Positions 9,999-19,945 of a stretch of 51,295 bases of DNA are shown piece after piece (position 1 is the first letter of the stretch; every line of letters starts with the position of its first letter). A model generated the notes under the pieces. It ran no database searches, was not told the DNA's origin, and was given only the letters and a program-made list of their open reading frames with translations. This stretch comes from an uncultured Oscillospiraceae bacterium (GTDB lineage Bacteria > Bacillota > Clostridia > Oscillospirales > Oscillospiraceae). The stretch is from the NCBI GenBank assembly GCA_947623875.1, contig CANQII010000002.1, positions 1 through 51,295 of the forward strand. Direction: 5' to 3'. Position numbers and translations under genes: made by a program.

Positions 9999-10970
9999 TC
10001 ACCAGGCGTCCTTCCCTGCCTCTTCCGGGATCACCCGCTTCAGAGCCTCGATGCCCACCTCGATCATGGAGTCGTCCGGCTCAAAGGTGGTGAAGTTCTG
10101 CATCCACATGCCCGGGGCCCGGAGGACCCGGCAGACGGCGCCGTCGTGGGCGCCCACAAACCGGTTGAACTCGTAGGTCACCCCCACGATGATGGGCAGG
10201 AGCAGCAGGTGCAGGGCCATTCTTAAGAGGGTGTTCTCGATGTGCAGCGGCGTGAAGATCACGATGGAGAGGAAGATCGACACCGCAATCACCACAAAGA
10301 GAAAGCTGGTGCCGCACCGGGGGTGGTGGCAGGGCTGAGGCCGCACGTTCTCCACGGTGAGTTCCAAACCCTTCTCATAGCAGTAGATGGACTTGTGCTC
10401 CGCCCCGTGGTACTGGAACACCCGGTGGATCTCCGGCATTTTGGACACCAGGAAGAGGTAGCTCATAAAGATGGCCACCTTGATGATGCCCTCCAGCACC
10501 GAGCGGAACCAGAGAGGCATGGTCTTCCACACATAGCCCACAAGGCCCGTGATCGCCGTGGGCAGCAGGATGAAGAGACCGATGGAAAAGGCCACGCCCA
10601 AAACCGCCGCCAGGGTGATGATGATGGCAGAGGCCTGCTCGCTGCTGAAGTGGGACTCAATCCAGCGGTCCAGGGCGTCCTCCGCCTGTCCGTCCTCCTC
10701 CAGGCCCTCCCCGGAGATCTCGGCCGAGCGCATCAGGGCCTTCACGCCGTTCACCATGGAGCCGGCAAAGATGAAGACGCCCCGGATAAAGGGCCACTTG
10801 GCGGGGCCTTTCCGCTGGGGTACGGGGGTGATGTCGATGTCCAGATCCCCGTCGGGTTTGCGCACCACCACCGCCTGCCGCTCCGGGCCGCGCATCATGA
10901 TGCCCTCCATCAAGGCCTGGCCGCCGCAGCTGGTCTTAAAAGGGGTGCTGTCGTTTACTTTTTTAGACAT
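9999..10970 (-). CDS. DUF1385 (YqhQ-like) membrane protein
   Basis: 323 aa; GGQALMEGIMMRGP and YHGAEHKSIYCYEKGLELTVENVRPQPCHHPRCGTSFL. Confidence 0.93.
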   Translation of the reverse strand: MSKKVNDSTPFKTSCGGQALMEGIMMRGPERQAVVVRKPDGDLDIDITPVPQRKGPAKWPFIRGVFIFAGSMVNGVKALMRSAEISGEGLEEDGQAEDALDRWIESHFSSEQASAIIITLAAVLGVAFSIGLFILLPTAITGLVGYVWKTMPLWFRSVLEGIIKVAIFMSYLFLVSKMPEIHRVFQYHGAEHKSIYCYEKGLELTVENVRPQPCHHPRCGTSFLFVVIAVSIFLSIVIFTPLHIENTLLRMALHLLLLPIIVGVTYEFNRFVGAHDGAVCRVLRAPGMWMQNFTTFEPDDSMIEVGIEALKRVIPEEAGKDAW

Positions 10971-11005
10971 ACCAATCTCCTTGTCTGGGGCTCCAGAACG
11001 GGCGG

Positions 11006-12595
11006 TTACACGCTCTCCTCGTGGAGCGGGAAGCGCATGGCCACGAGGCAGCCGCCGCCCTCGGCATTGGTGATGGTGAGGGTGCCGTTGTGGGCCGTTA
11101 CGATCTCCTCACAGACCGCAAGGCCGATGCCGGACCCCCTCGCCTTGGAGGAGCCCTTGTAGAATTTGTATTTGATGTAGGGCAGCTCGTCCTCGGGCAC
11201 GCCGGGGCCGTGGTCTCGGATGCGGATCACCGCGTCCTCCTGCTCCCGGACCACGGACACCTCGATGAGGCCGCCGCTGCCGCCGTGTTTGTCTGCGTTG
11301 TCCAGAAGGTTGCAGAACACCTGCCGGAGCCGCTCCGGGTCTCCGTTGATGATGGGCAGTTCCTCCGGACAGGGGGTGTACTGGAGCTCCAGCCCTTTCC
11401 GACGGAAGAACTCCCGATAGGTGTACACCGCATCCTCCAGCTCTGCCTGGAGGTCTATGGGCTCCACCGAGAGGTTGAACCGGCCGGTCTCCATCCGGGA
11501 GAACTCCAGCAGTTCCTCCACCATGTTGGTGAGGCGCTGGGCCTCGGATACGATGATGCTCATGCCCTTCTTCACATCGGCTGCATTTTTCACCTCGCCG
11601 TTGTACAGCGTCTCCGCCCACCCGCTGATGGCCGTTAAAGGCGTGCGCAGTTCGTGGGACACGGAGGAGATGAACTCGGACTGGGTCCGCTCCGCCTGGT
11701 CTATCTTGATGGACATGTCGTTGATGGCCTCCACCAGCTCCCCCAGCTCATCGCTGGAGTGGGTCTCCATCTGCACGCCGTAGCTGCCGGCGGCGATGCG
11801 CTTGGCGGTCTCGGTAACCCTTGTCACCGGGTCCAGGACGGACTGGATGAAGTAGTTGGCGATGAGGGCCACCCCCACCAGAATCATCACGGACACCGCG
11901 AGACTCACCACCACGATCTGCAGCATCTGCCGCTCCACCAGCCGGAGGGAGGTGATAAAGCGAACCACGCCCACCACCGAGCCGTTGTAGATTACCGGGG
12001 CGGAGGCGGCCACGATGTCATCTCCCGTGGAGATATCCTGGCCCAGGAAGGGCTCCACCCGCTGCTGACCGATGGCGCTCTTCACGTCCGGGGCGTCTGC
12101 AAAGGCGCCGGAGATGTCCATGTTGGAGGACATGAGCACCCGGCTGGCATTGGTGATAAACTGCACCTCTATGGTGGTCTTGTCCTCAAACTGGTTGATG
12201 AACTGCCGGGCTGCCGCCAGATAGTTGGCCTGGGTGTAGTTGCGGAACATGCCCGCCGCCGTCTGGGCCCGGCTCTCCAGGTTGGCCCGGATGGTACTGG
12301 TATAGTAGGTGTACATGGCCACCGCGAAGGCGCTCACCGCCACCGCCAGCACCAGGAAGGTGGCGGTTAAGGCGTTGAAGAGCCACCGCCTGCGAAGCCG
12401 CTTCCGGCCCCGGGTGCGCCGCACCGGCTGTTTTGGCGCCGATGGGGTGGTCTCTGCAATCAGCGGCTTTTTCGCTCGGTGGATGCGGGCCTTCTTGTGG
12501 GGATCTTCCGCCGCCTGGGTGCTGTCCTCTCTGGGCTCGGCACGCTGCCCGTTGGGCTCCGTCACTCCACTTCCCACTTGTATCCGAAGCCCCAT
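11006..12595 (-). CDS. HAMP-domain sensor histidine kinase
   Basis: 529 aa; SSVSHELRTPLTAISGW, N/G boxes; overlaps response regulator gene. Confidence 0.95.
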   Translation of the reverse strand: MGLRIQVGSGVTEPNGQRAEPREDSTQAAEDPHKKARIHRAKKPLIAETTPSAPKQPVRRTRGRKRLRRRWLFNALTATFLVLAVAVSAFAVAMYTYYTSTIRANLESRAQTAAGMFRNYTQANYLAAARQFINQFEDKTTIEVQFITNASRVLMSSNMDISGAFADAPDVKSAIGQQRVEPFLGQDISTGDDIVAASAPVIYNGSVVGVVRFITSLRLVERQMLQIVVVSLAVSVMILVGVALIANYFIQSVLDPVTRVTETAKRIAAGSYGVQMETHSSDELGELVEAINDMSIKIDQAERTQSEFISSVSHELRTPLTAISGWAETLYNGEVKNAADVKKGMSIIVSEAQRLTNMVEELLEFSRMETGRFNLSVEPIDLQAELEDAVYTYREFFRRKGLELQYTPCPEELPIINGDPERLRQVFCNLLDNADKHGGSGGLIEVSVVREQEDAVIRIRDHGPGVPEDELPYIKYKFYKGSSKARGSGIGLAVCEEIVTAHNGTLTITNAEGGGCLVAMRFPLHEESV

Positions 12596-13260
12596 ACGGT
12601 GGTGATATACATCGGGTTCTGGGGGTCATCCTCCAGCTTAATCCGCAGCCGGCGGATGTTCACGTCCACGATCTTCACCTCGCCCATGTAATCCCGGCCC
12701 CACACGGACTCCAGGATCACCTCCCGGGACAGCGCCCGGCCGGGATTGTCCATAAACAGCTTTACAATGGAGTACTCCACCTGGGTGAGCTTCACCCGGC
12801 GGCCGCTTTTCTCCAGGGTGCGGTTGCGCACATTCAGCACGAAGGGCGGCTGGCTGATCTCGTCCGGGTTGTGGACGGACACGGTGCTGCCGCCGATGCG
12901 GCGGTACAATGCATCCACCCGGGCGGTGAGCTCCGCCGGGGAGAAGGGTTTGGTGACATAGTCATCGGCGCCGGTCATGAGGCCGGTGACCTTGTCCATC
13001 TCCTGGGTGCGGGCGGTGAGCATGATGATGCCGATCTGAGAGTTGCCGGCGCGGATCCGGCGGCAGACCTCAAACCCGTCCATCTCCCCCGGCAGCATGA
13101 TGTCCAGAAGGGCCACTTTGATATCCGGATTCTTCTGGATCTGGGCCAGGGCCTCTTCCCCGCTGCCCGCCTCTATGGTATCGTACCCCGCCCGATTCAG
13201 GTTGATCACCACAAAGGAGCGGATGTTGGATTCGTCTTCAAGAACCAATACTTTTCGCAT
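12562..13260 (-). CDS. OmpR-family response regulator
   Basis: 232 aa; receiver DIMLPGEMDG and winged-helix C-terminus VDVNIRRLRIKLEDDPQNPMYITTVWGFGYKWE. Confidence 0.95.
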   Translation of the reverse strand: MRKVLVLEDESNIRSFVVINLNRAGYDTIEAGSGEEALAQIQKNPDIKVALLDIMLPGEMDGFEVCRRIRAGNSQIGIIMLTARTQEMDKVTGLMTGADDYVTKPFSPAELTARVDALYRRIGGSTVSVHNPDEISQPPFVLNVRNRTLEKSGRRVKLTQVEYSIVKLFMDNPGRALSREVILESVWGRDYMGEVKIVDVNIRRLRIKLEDDPQNPMYITTVWGFGYKWEVE

Positions 13261-13293
13261 GCTATCCCTCGATTCTTTTCTTTGTTTCTGGAT

Positions 13294-14655
13294 TTACTGG
13301 CTGGACCACTCTGCGGTGATAAGACGGAAGCTCTGTCCCAGGGTGGTCTGGTCCACACCGCAGTTCCAGACCTCGCTGTTGAGGGACGCGCTGTATATGG
13401 TGGAGGAATCGATGGCCAGGTTAAACCGGCCGGTGAGCCGGGAGCGGGCGCTGCGGTTGCTCCCGGTGAGGCGGTAGATGGTGAGGAAGGGCTCCGGCTC
13501 CTTGCCGCCGATGTAGTAGAAGACCACGGCACGCTCGCCCCGGGCGCTGAGGGAGTCGTCCCGGGCCACGGTGATCTTCCCGTCCCAGGACTCCGGCAGG
13601 ATAAGATACCAGCCGTTCACCCCGGAGTGGTAGGTCACCGAGACCTCCCGGGCACGGCCCTGGCTGTCAAACTGATACCAGTGGAGCAGGCTCTGGTTGG
13701 ACCGGTTCTCCGGGTCCAGAGACGCCAGTTCCGTGGGGATGGGCACCTCCACGATGCCGTCTCCGTTGATGTCCATGTCCGTGACGTCCACATCGGTGCG
13801 CTGGGTCTTGAGACTGATGCCGGTCTCCAGGTCCCTCGTGACGTTTACAAACGCCCCCTCCTTCAAGGTGAGCACATCGGTTACCACGCTGCCCTCCAGC
13901 TCCACCAGCACATAGACGGCCATGCCGCCGCCCCGCAAGGGGGACACCCTGGTGGACACCATATCCAGCATGCCCATGGACAAGGGAGCCGTGCTGAGCA
14001 TGGCCATGGTCTGATCCCGGTAGTCGTAGACCTCCGCCCGGCTGTTGCTCTCGCCGGTGGCATCCCGCTGGAAGATCACGATCTCGCAGTCCCCGTCCTC
14101 GTCCAGGTCTGAGACCAGATAGCCCTCGTTATAGGCGATGCTCATCAGCTCCACGCTGCCGGTGGCACTGATCTGGTAGGCGGAGAGGAGATATACACCG
14201 GCGCTCATCTGCCAGCTCACAATCACCTCGCGGTAGCCGTCCCCGTCCAGATCTTCATACAGCACCGAGTGAATGGCGGTGCCGTCTCCGGTGAGCACCG
14301 TCACCGGCCGATAGGTGTTGTCTGCGCTGCGGCGGTAGAGGTAGATCCGCAGGGGCTTCTCCTCTCCCGAGGCGGGCACCCGCAAAAACACGGCGGCGGT
14401 CTCCTGGACGCTGTTGTTGTCCATGTCCAGAAGCTGGGTGGTGGATGTATTTTGGCCATAGTAGATGGTGGCGTACTCCGCCCCCAGCTCCACCATGGTG
14501 TTGTTGATGTTGGCCTGGAGGTCTGAGTACTCCGCCGGCAAGGCAGGCAGATAGTAGAGCTCATCCACCGGCCGGAAGATACAGCCGCTGCAGCCCAGCG
14601 TCAGGACGGCGGCCAGCAGTCCTGCGGCCAGCGTCCTCAGCCATTTTGCTCCCAT
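13294..14655 (-). CDS. Lipoprotein with FG-GAP/VCBS-like segments, upstream of two-component system
   Basis: 453 aa; lipobox LGCSGC; DLDGDGYREVIVSW-type repeats. Confidence 0.7.
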   Translation of the reverse strand: MGAKWLRTLAAGLLAAVLTLGCSGCIFRPVDELYYLPALPAEYSDLQANINNTMVELGAEYATIYYGQNTSTTQLLDMDNNSVQETAAVFLRVPASGEEKPLRIYLYRRSADNTYRPVTVLTGDGTAIHSVLYEDLDGDGYREVIVSWQMSAGVYLLSAYQISATGSVELMSIAYNEGYLVSDLDEDGDCEIVIFQRDATGESNSRAEVYDYRDQTMAMLSTAPLSMGMLDMVSTRVSPLRGGGMAVYVLVELEGSVVTDVLTLKEGAFVNVTRDLETGISLKTQRTDVDVTDMDINGDGIVEVPIPTELASLDPENRSNQSLLHWYQFDSQGRAREVSVTYHSGVNGWYLILPESWDGKITVARDDSLSARGERAVVFYYIGGKEPEPFLTIYRLTGSNRSARSRLTGRFNLAIDSSTIYSASLNSEVWNCGVDQTTLGQSFRLITAEWSSQ

Positions 14656-14877
14656 TCTGGAATCTCTCCCCTCTGCGCCGCCTGGGTATCATGGTTAGTC
14701 TGAGCCATTGTACCACACTTTTCCTTCCCTGCCTATCTCTTTTTTCAAACTTATTCCTTACTTTTTTTAGAAGCTCCCCCGGAATGCAGAAATCCCGTTC
14801 CTTGTCTGATTTTTTCCTTGACCCCACAAACTTTTCCCGCTATGATACCATCACGGACGAAAGGAGTGGGTGTTCCC

Positions 14878-15600
14878 TTGGATGAACAAGATGTCTGGAT
14901 CATGCACGGCCTTCCCTGGGACGATCCGCTGCGGATCCGCACCCCGGCGGAGCTCACCCGCTGGATCGATGAGGTGGGCTTTCTCCCCCTCTTCCGCAAC
15001 GCCGCCAAGGGCTTCTCTGTAGAAGAACACGTCTTTGACGGCCTCTGGTGGACCGGCGATCCGGAGGAGGACCCCTGGATGTGGCGGGAGCAGCTGGCCC
15101 GGGAGGGACATCTGGCGTACGGCCGGTTCTTCGGGGGCAAGATGGGCTTTATCTCCCGGGAGTGGTTTCCGCACTTCGCCAACTGGCGCCGGGACGGCTA
15201 TGATTTCGACGCCCGCTGGGAGGACGCCAAGGCCAGCATGCGGGAGAAGAAGATCATGGACCTCTTCCTCCAACAGGAGGAGTGGTACACCTACCAGCTG
15301 AAGCAGGCGGCCGGCTTCGGCAAGGGCGGGGAGAAGAACTTCAGCGGGATCCTCACTAATCTGCAGATGGAGGGCTACCTGGTGGTCCGGGACTTCCGCC
15401 AGCGCACCAACCGCAAAGGCACTCCCTACGGCATGCCCATCTCCGTCTACATTACCCCGGAGACATTGTTCTCGGAAGAGCATGTCCGCTCCGTCTATGA
15501 CACAGACCCCGCCGTCTCCAAGCAGCTCATCTACGAACAGGTCCAGCGCTGCTTCCCGGAGGCAGAGGAGAAGGCCCTCCAGCATGTGCTGGGAAAATAA
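14878..15600 (+). CDS. AlkZ-related protein
   Basis: TTG start after AAAGGAG (14860-14866); GKMGFISREWFPHFANWRRDGYDFDARWEDAKAS recalled as typical of this family. Confidence 0.65.
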   Translation: MDEQDVWIMHGLPWDDPLRIRTPAELTRWIDEVGFLPLFRNAAKGFSVEEHVFDGLWWTGDPEEDPWMWREQLAREGHLAYGRFFGGKMGFISREWFPHFANWRRDGYDFDARWEDAKASMREKKIMDLFLQQEEWYTYQLKQAAGFGKGGEKNFSGILTNLQMEGYLVVRDFRQRTNRKGTPYGMPISVYITPETLFSEEHVRSVYDTDPAVSKQLIYEQVQRCFPEAEEKALQHVLGK

Positions 15601-15621
15601 CAGACAACCACCGCAGGGGAA

Positions 15622-16581
15622 GTGATACCCATGCAGTCCAATCAAAAGCCCTCCTACGCCGTGGTGGTAGGAGGCGCGAACATCGACATCGGCGGCCGGT
15701 CTTATGCGCCGCTGCTGCCCCGGGACTCCAACCCGGGCAGCGTAGAGATCTGCCTTGGGGGCGTGGGCCGGAACATCGCCCACAATCTCGCCTTACTGGG
15801 TGTGGAGACCCACTTCATCACCGCCGTGGGAGCCGATCCCTGGGGAGACACCATCCGTTCCTCTTGCCAAACACTTGGCATCGGCAGTGATGCCATCTGC
15901 ACCATCCCCGGCGGCAGGACCTCCTCCTACCTCTATATCGCAGACCCCCAGGGGGAGATGATCCTGGCCCTCAACGACATGGAGATCTACCAGCACCTCA
16001 CCCCTGCCCTTCTGGAGCCCCATCTTCCCTTGCTCCGAGGCGCCGGCGCGGTGGTACTGGACGCCAACCTCCCGGAGGAGACCATTGTCTGGATCGCTGC
16101 GCATGTGGATGTCCCCCTCTTCGCCGATCCGGTGTCTGCGGTGAAGGCGCCGAGACTGATCCCAGTGCTGTCCAAACTCACAGGCCTCAAGCCCAACCGG
16201 CAGGAGGCAGAGCTTCTGAGCGCTCAGTCCATCCAATCTGATGCGGATGGCATCGCCGCCTGCAACGCCCTTCTCCAAACCGGTGTCCGGCAGGTGTTTC
16301 TCTCCGCTGGCGCCAAGGGGCTGCTGGCCATGTCCCACGAGGCAAAAGTGCAGCTGCCCATTCTCTCCACCCCCATCCGCAGCACCACCGGCTGCGGCGA
16401 TGCCGCCATGGCGGGCATCGTCTGGGCCCATCTTCAAGGTCTGGACCTCCCCGGTGAGGCAGCCGCCGCCATGGCTGCGGCCTCCATCGCGGCGGAATCT
16501 GAGGAGACCGTGAACCCTGCCATGGCGCAGGATCTGCTGCAGGCCCGCATGCAGATGGCCCTGGCAAACCGAACCGCATAG
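15622..16581 (+). CDS. psuK: PfkB-family kinase, likely pseudouridine kinase
   Basis: 319 aa; TTGCGDAAMAGIVWAHLQG; directly upstream of psuG. Confidence 0.85.
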   Translation: MIPMQSNQKPSYAVVVGGANIDIGGRSYAPLLPRDSNPGSVEICLGGVGRNIAHNLALLGVETHFITAVGADPWGDTIRSSCQTLGIGSDAICTIPGGRTSSYLYIADPQGEMILALNDMEIYQHLTPALLEPHLPLLRGAGAVVLDANLPEETIVWIAAHVDVPLFADPVSAVKAPRLIPVLSKLTGLKPNRQEAELLSAQSIQSDADGIAACNALLQTGVRQVFLSAGAKGLLAMSHEAKVQLPILSTPIRSTTGCGDAAMAGIVWAHLQGLDLPGEAAAAMAAASIAAESEETVNPAMAQDLLQARMQMALANRTA

Positions 16582-16612
16582 ACCGTACTACTATAATATA
16601 AGGAGCATTTTC

Positions 16613-17533
16613 ATGTCACTGAACAAGTATCTGGACCTCTCCCCCGCCGTAGCGGAAGCCCTGGCAACTGGAAAGCCCGTAGTGGCCCTGGAGTCCACCA
16701 TCATCTCCCACGGCATGCCCTATCCCCAGAACGTGGAGACCGCACTGGCAGTGGAGAAGATCATCCGGGAAAATGGCGCCGTCCCCGCCACCATCGCCGT
16801 GATCGGCGGCCGGCTGAAGGCGGGCTGCACCGAGGAGGAGATCGAATACCTCGGGAAAAAGGGCACTGAGATCACCAAGGCCAGCCGGAGAGATCTCGCC
16901 ATGCTGGTGAGCCGGGGCATGGACGGCGCCACCACGGTTACCACCACCATGATCATCGCCCACATGGCGGGGATTCAGATCTTCGCCACCGGCGGCATCG
17001 GCGGCGTCCACCGGGGCGCGGAGACCACCATGGACATCTCCGCAGACCTGGAGGAGCTGGCCCACACCCCGGTGATGGTGGTGTGCGCCGGCGCCAAGTC
17101 CATCCTGGATCTGGGCCTCACCCTGGAGTACCTGGAGACACACGGCGTTCCCGTGCTGGGCTATGGCACCAAAGAGCTTCCCGCCTTCTACACCCGCCAC
17201 AGCGGCTTCTCCGTGGACTACCAGGTGGACAGCCCCGAAGAACTGGCAGCCGCCTTCAAGGCCAGCCTGGAGATGGGCTTCCCCGGCGGCATGCTTGTGA
17301 CCAACCCCATCCCTGAAGAGTACTCCATGGATCCCGCTGTAATCAACGCCGCCATCGACGAGGCCATCCGCCAGGCGGGAGAGCTTGGCATCCACGGCAA
17401 GGAGACCACGCCGTTCCTTCTGGCCAAGATCAAGGACCTCACCGGCGGAGACAGTCTGGACTCCAATATCCAGCTGGTGTTCAACAACGCACGGCTGGCT
17501 GCCAAGACCGCCGTCTGCCTCACAAAACTCTAA
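16613..17533 (+). CDS. psuG: Pseudouridine-5'-phosphate glycosidase
   Basis: 306 aa; ALESTIISHGMPYPQN, FATGGIGGVHRGAE, CAGAKSILDLGLTLEYLETHGVPV. Confidence 0.97.
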   Translation: MSLNKYLDLSPAVAEALATGKPVVALESTIISHGMPYPQNVETALAVEKIIRENGAVPATIAVIGGRLKAGCTEEEIEYLGKKGTEITKASRRDLAMLVSRGMDGATTVTTTMIIAHMAGIQIFATGGIGGVHRGAETTMDISADLEELAHTPVMVVCAGAKSILDLGLTLEYLETHGVPVLGYGTKELPAFYTRHSGFSVDYQVDSPEELAAAFKASLEMGFPGGMLVTNPIPEEYSMDPAVINAAIDEAIRQAGELGIHGKETTPFLLAKIKDLTGGDSLDSNIQLVFNNARLAAKTAVCLTKL

Positions 17534-17550
17534 TCCCCAGAATCACCAAG

Positions 17551-17596
17551 GGGAGACCTGCCCACCGGCAGGTCTCCCGCTTCCCGTTTTTTGTCC
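17551..17596 (+). terminator. Rho-independent terminator after psuG
   Basis: gggagacctgcc/ggcaggtctccc stem followed by cgttttttg. Confidence 0.8.
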
Positions 17597-17978
17597 AGAA
17601 AAGGGCATACAGGCAGAAAAGTTCCGCGTTCTCGGTGCAGCATCGAAAACGCGGAACATGCATCTTTCTCGGAAGGACTTTGAACGCAGTGGTGGAGAGG
17701 CAAAAAATGGCCTGGCGCCCCGCCATCAGCAGAGCCCAAGCCCGGGACACTCGTTCGTCGTCCAACACTATTTTACGGTCTGGGGCGGTGAAAGTCAAGT
17801 GCTAAGATGCTCTCCTGCCCTTCTGAATACGCTGTATGCAGCGGGATTCTTCCGCATGCTGTCTTCTGGATCTGCATCAGGTTCTGGAAGTTCACAGCAA
17901 CCTGCAGCTGGAAGTGCACGCCCTGATCAGCACCGTCTGCCTCAGGTAAAACCTGTTCTCATTCTGGAGGTATCCATC

Positions 17979-18446
17979 ATGAGCAAAAAGAAGAAAAAGC
18001 CTTCCTCCGGCAAGGCACCAAACAACACAAACCCGCAGTCCGAACGATGCAAAGCGAAGGCACAGCGGCGGAAAGCCCGTAAGAAAGCGAAGTTGAAGCG
18101 CGAAGAAGAGCTAGCTCCTATTGAGCAGGACGGGACCTTCGCCTTCATCGCGGGCTACACCGACAATGGAGTTCCTTTTGGCACCACCTGGGAGGAACTT
18201 GGCCTGGAACCATTCGCGTCCACGGATGAGCTGCTGGAAGCATACGACAGATACGGTGCCGGCCTCGTTGATGACGACTTTGACTTTGACGGTACTGATG
18301 ATGATCAGCAGGGCTATGACAGCTGGGAAGACCCGGACGGCTATCCTGTCGATCCGGAAAAACATGAGCCTTCCTGGAACGTCGTCCTGGAAGACATCGA
18401 TGATGTAGACATTGATGATGTAGACATTGATGCGCTTCCCTTCTGA
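17979..18446 (+). CDS. Hypothetical protein, Lys-rich N-terminus and Asp-rich C-terminus
   Basis: 155 aa from ATG 17979 with GGAGG upstream; supersedes the 353-aa ORF that overlaps psuG out of frame. Confidence 0.6.
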   Translation: MSKKKKKPSSGKAPNNTNPQSERCKAKAQRRKARKKAKLKREEELAPIEQDGTFAFIAGYTDNGVPFGTTWEELGLEPFASTDELLEAYDRYGAGLVDDDFDFDGTDDDQQGYDSWEDPDGYPVDPEKHEPSWNVVLEDIDDVDIDDVDIDALPF

Positions 18447-18670
18447 GCGCCGCCTGCCTCCGGCTCCTGTAGGGCGCATTTAGTGTTCAGGGATCCGGTC
18501 TTGGTGTGATGGCGATATTGGGCTAGGCCGCACCTGTCCGGGCAGGATCATGGTTCGCTCAAATGTCCTTTGGCTGCGGATTTTCAGACTGCGCAGTGTC
18601 CTTATTCTGTACCAGGAGCACAATTTCCAGTCCAGGTTCAGAGCACATCAAATGCGTTTGTGCAAAAGAA

Positions 18671-18702
18671 AGATGCCACGATTTAAATAAATCGTGGCAT
18701 CT
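18671..18702 (-). terminator. Hairpin downstream of tRNA-Arg
   Basis: 15-bp perfect arms agatgccacgattta/taaatcgtggcatct; T-rich continuation on minus strand. Confidence 0.7.
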
Positions 18703-18708
18703 CTTTTA

Positions 18709-18782
18709 TACGCCCGAAGGGACTCGAACCCCCAACATTCAGAACCGGAATCTGACGCTCTATCCAATTGAACTACGGGCGC
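18709..18782 (-). tRNA. tRNA-Arg (anticodon CCG)
   Basis: Full cloverleaf: acceptor GCGCCCG/CGGGCGT, anticodon arm TCAGA-TTCCGGT-TCTGA, T-loop TTCGAGT. Confidence 0.93.
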
Positions 18783-18906
18783 ATCTCACATGCACGCTAT
18801 ATTGTAGCAGATCCGGGAGCAGTTGTAAAGGGGGAAAAGAGAAAAATTTCTTTGGAATCTTCTTCCTTTTCTAGCAGAATCACAGGAATTCCCCCACGTC
18901 TGCCGC

Positions 18907-19227
18907 CTATCCTTCTCCCCTTTCCCGCTGCTGCAACAGTGTCTCGAAGACCGCGACCTCTTCCTCCGGCCGATACAGTTCCCGCATGTGGGAGAAGATA
19001 TCGTTGTAGCCGCGGTTCTCAATCTGGTACTTCTGGCAGAGGTCATAAACCATCTTCGGCCGGTTCATGTTCGAGGACAGGAATCCATTGCGCAGCCAGA
19101 ACCGGTCTGATATCTAATCCATCAGTGCCTCCGGGGCCATGTCTGCATGGATCGTTTTCAGATAGTACGAGATGGAGGCCAGAATCGCGCTGTATCCCTT
19201 GACGTTCCTTTCCCAAGTAATTTCCAT
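18907..19227 (-). pseudogene. Small ORF interrupted by one in-frame TAG (19114-19116)
   Basis: MEITWERNVKGYSAILASISYYLKTIHADMAPEALMD*ISDRFWLRNGFLSSNMNRPKMVYDLCQKYQIENRGYNDIFSHMRELYRPEEEVAVFETLLQQRERGEG*. Confidence 0.6.
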
Positions 19228-19335
19228 ACTGCACCTCCCGTGGTATCTCATGCGCATTGGCAAGGTGAAATCCCGGCGTCCATCCCCGCAGGCAGCTGCC
19301 ATTGGGGATGGACACCGGTTCATGTAGGGGTCAGC

Positions 19336-19677
19336 TCAGCGAGAGAGTCTCTTTTCCGTGTTGGAGGTGTTCTCCAAGTCGAGAGTGTCCTCCAGGTTGC
19401 GAACATTCTCCGGGTCGGAAGCATCCGCCAGGTTGGAAGCGTCCTTCGTGCTGCGGATGTACTCCGGGTTGGAGGCATCCTCCAGACCCAGGAACGCATC
19501 CAGGTCTACGCTTGCCGGCAGCTCGATTTGGAAGGGGATCCCCCGGTGGAGCACCACCTGGGTGAGGAAGATGCTCACAGCCTCGGACACAGACAGGCCC
19601 AGGGCGGCCAGCACCCGGTCTGCGTCTCCCTTTACACTCGGTCTCACTCGTGCTGAAATCACTCCGGTCTTGTTCAT
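19336..19677 (-). CDS. RelB/DinJ-family antitoxin-like protein with repetitive C-terminal tail
   Basis: MNKTGVISARVRPSVKGDADRVLAALGLSVSEAVSIFLTQVVLHRGIPFQIELP; start placed at internal Met of the 130-aa ORF. Confidence 0.8.
   Translation of the reverse strand: MNKTGVISARVRPSVKGDADRVLAALGLSVSEAVSIFLTQVVLHRGIPFQIELPASVDLDAFLGLEDASNPEYIRSTKDASNLADASDPENVRNLEDTLDLENTSNTEKRLSR
19358..19486 (-). repeat. Degenerate 18-nt (6-aa) coding repeat, about 7 units
   Basis: LEDASN PEYIRS TKDASN LADASD PENVRN LEDTLD LENTSN. Confidence 0.7.
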
Positions 19678-19945
19678 GCAAATCGCCTCCTTGCGCCAGA
19701 CTATACGCTGCTCTCCGGGGGATTGCAATACACGGACCGGGAGATTTCCTACATTATCATTCTTTTATATCACATTCTCTCACATCTGCAAATCGATTTC
19801 GGTACGAATCCTTGCTTTTCTTGTTCTGTTGGAGTGTGCTGTATTCATATCTTTTCGAATTGTAGGACACTGTCATACAAAGGCGCAGCGGCAGAACACG
19901 GCCCCGGATCCAGGGGATCCGGGGCCGTGTCAGCGATGTATGCGC

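Noticed and set aside
17385-18446. 353-aa ORF overlapping psuG
   Set aside because: N-terminal half is out-of-frame psuG and crosses a terminator; gene starts at 17979
18907-19227. Amber codon as pyrrolysine or programmed readthrough
   Set aside because: No pyl genes or readthrough context in the window; nonsense mutation is simpler
19896-19930. 16-bp perfect inverted repeat as a mobile-element end
   Set aside because: Sits just downstream of the GH35 stop and is better explained as a transcript-end hairpin
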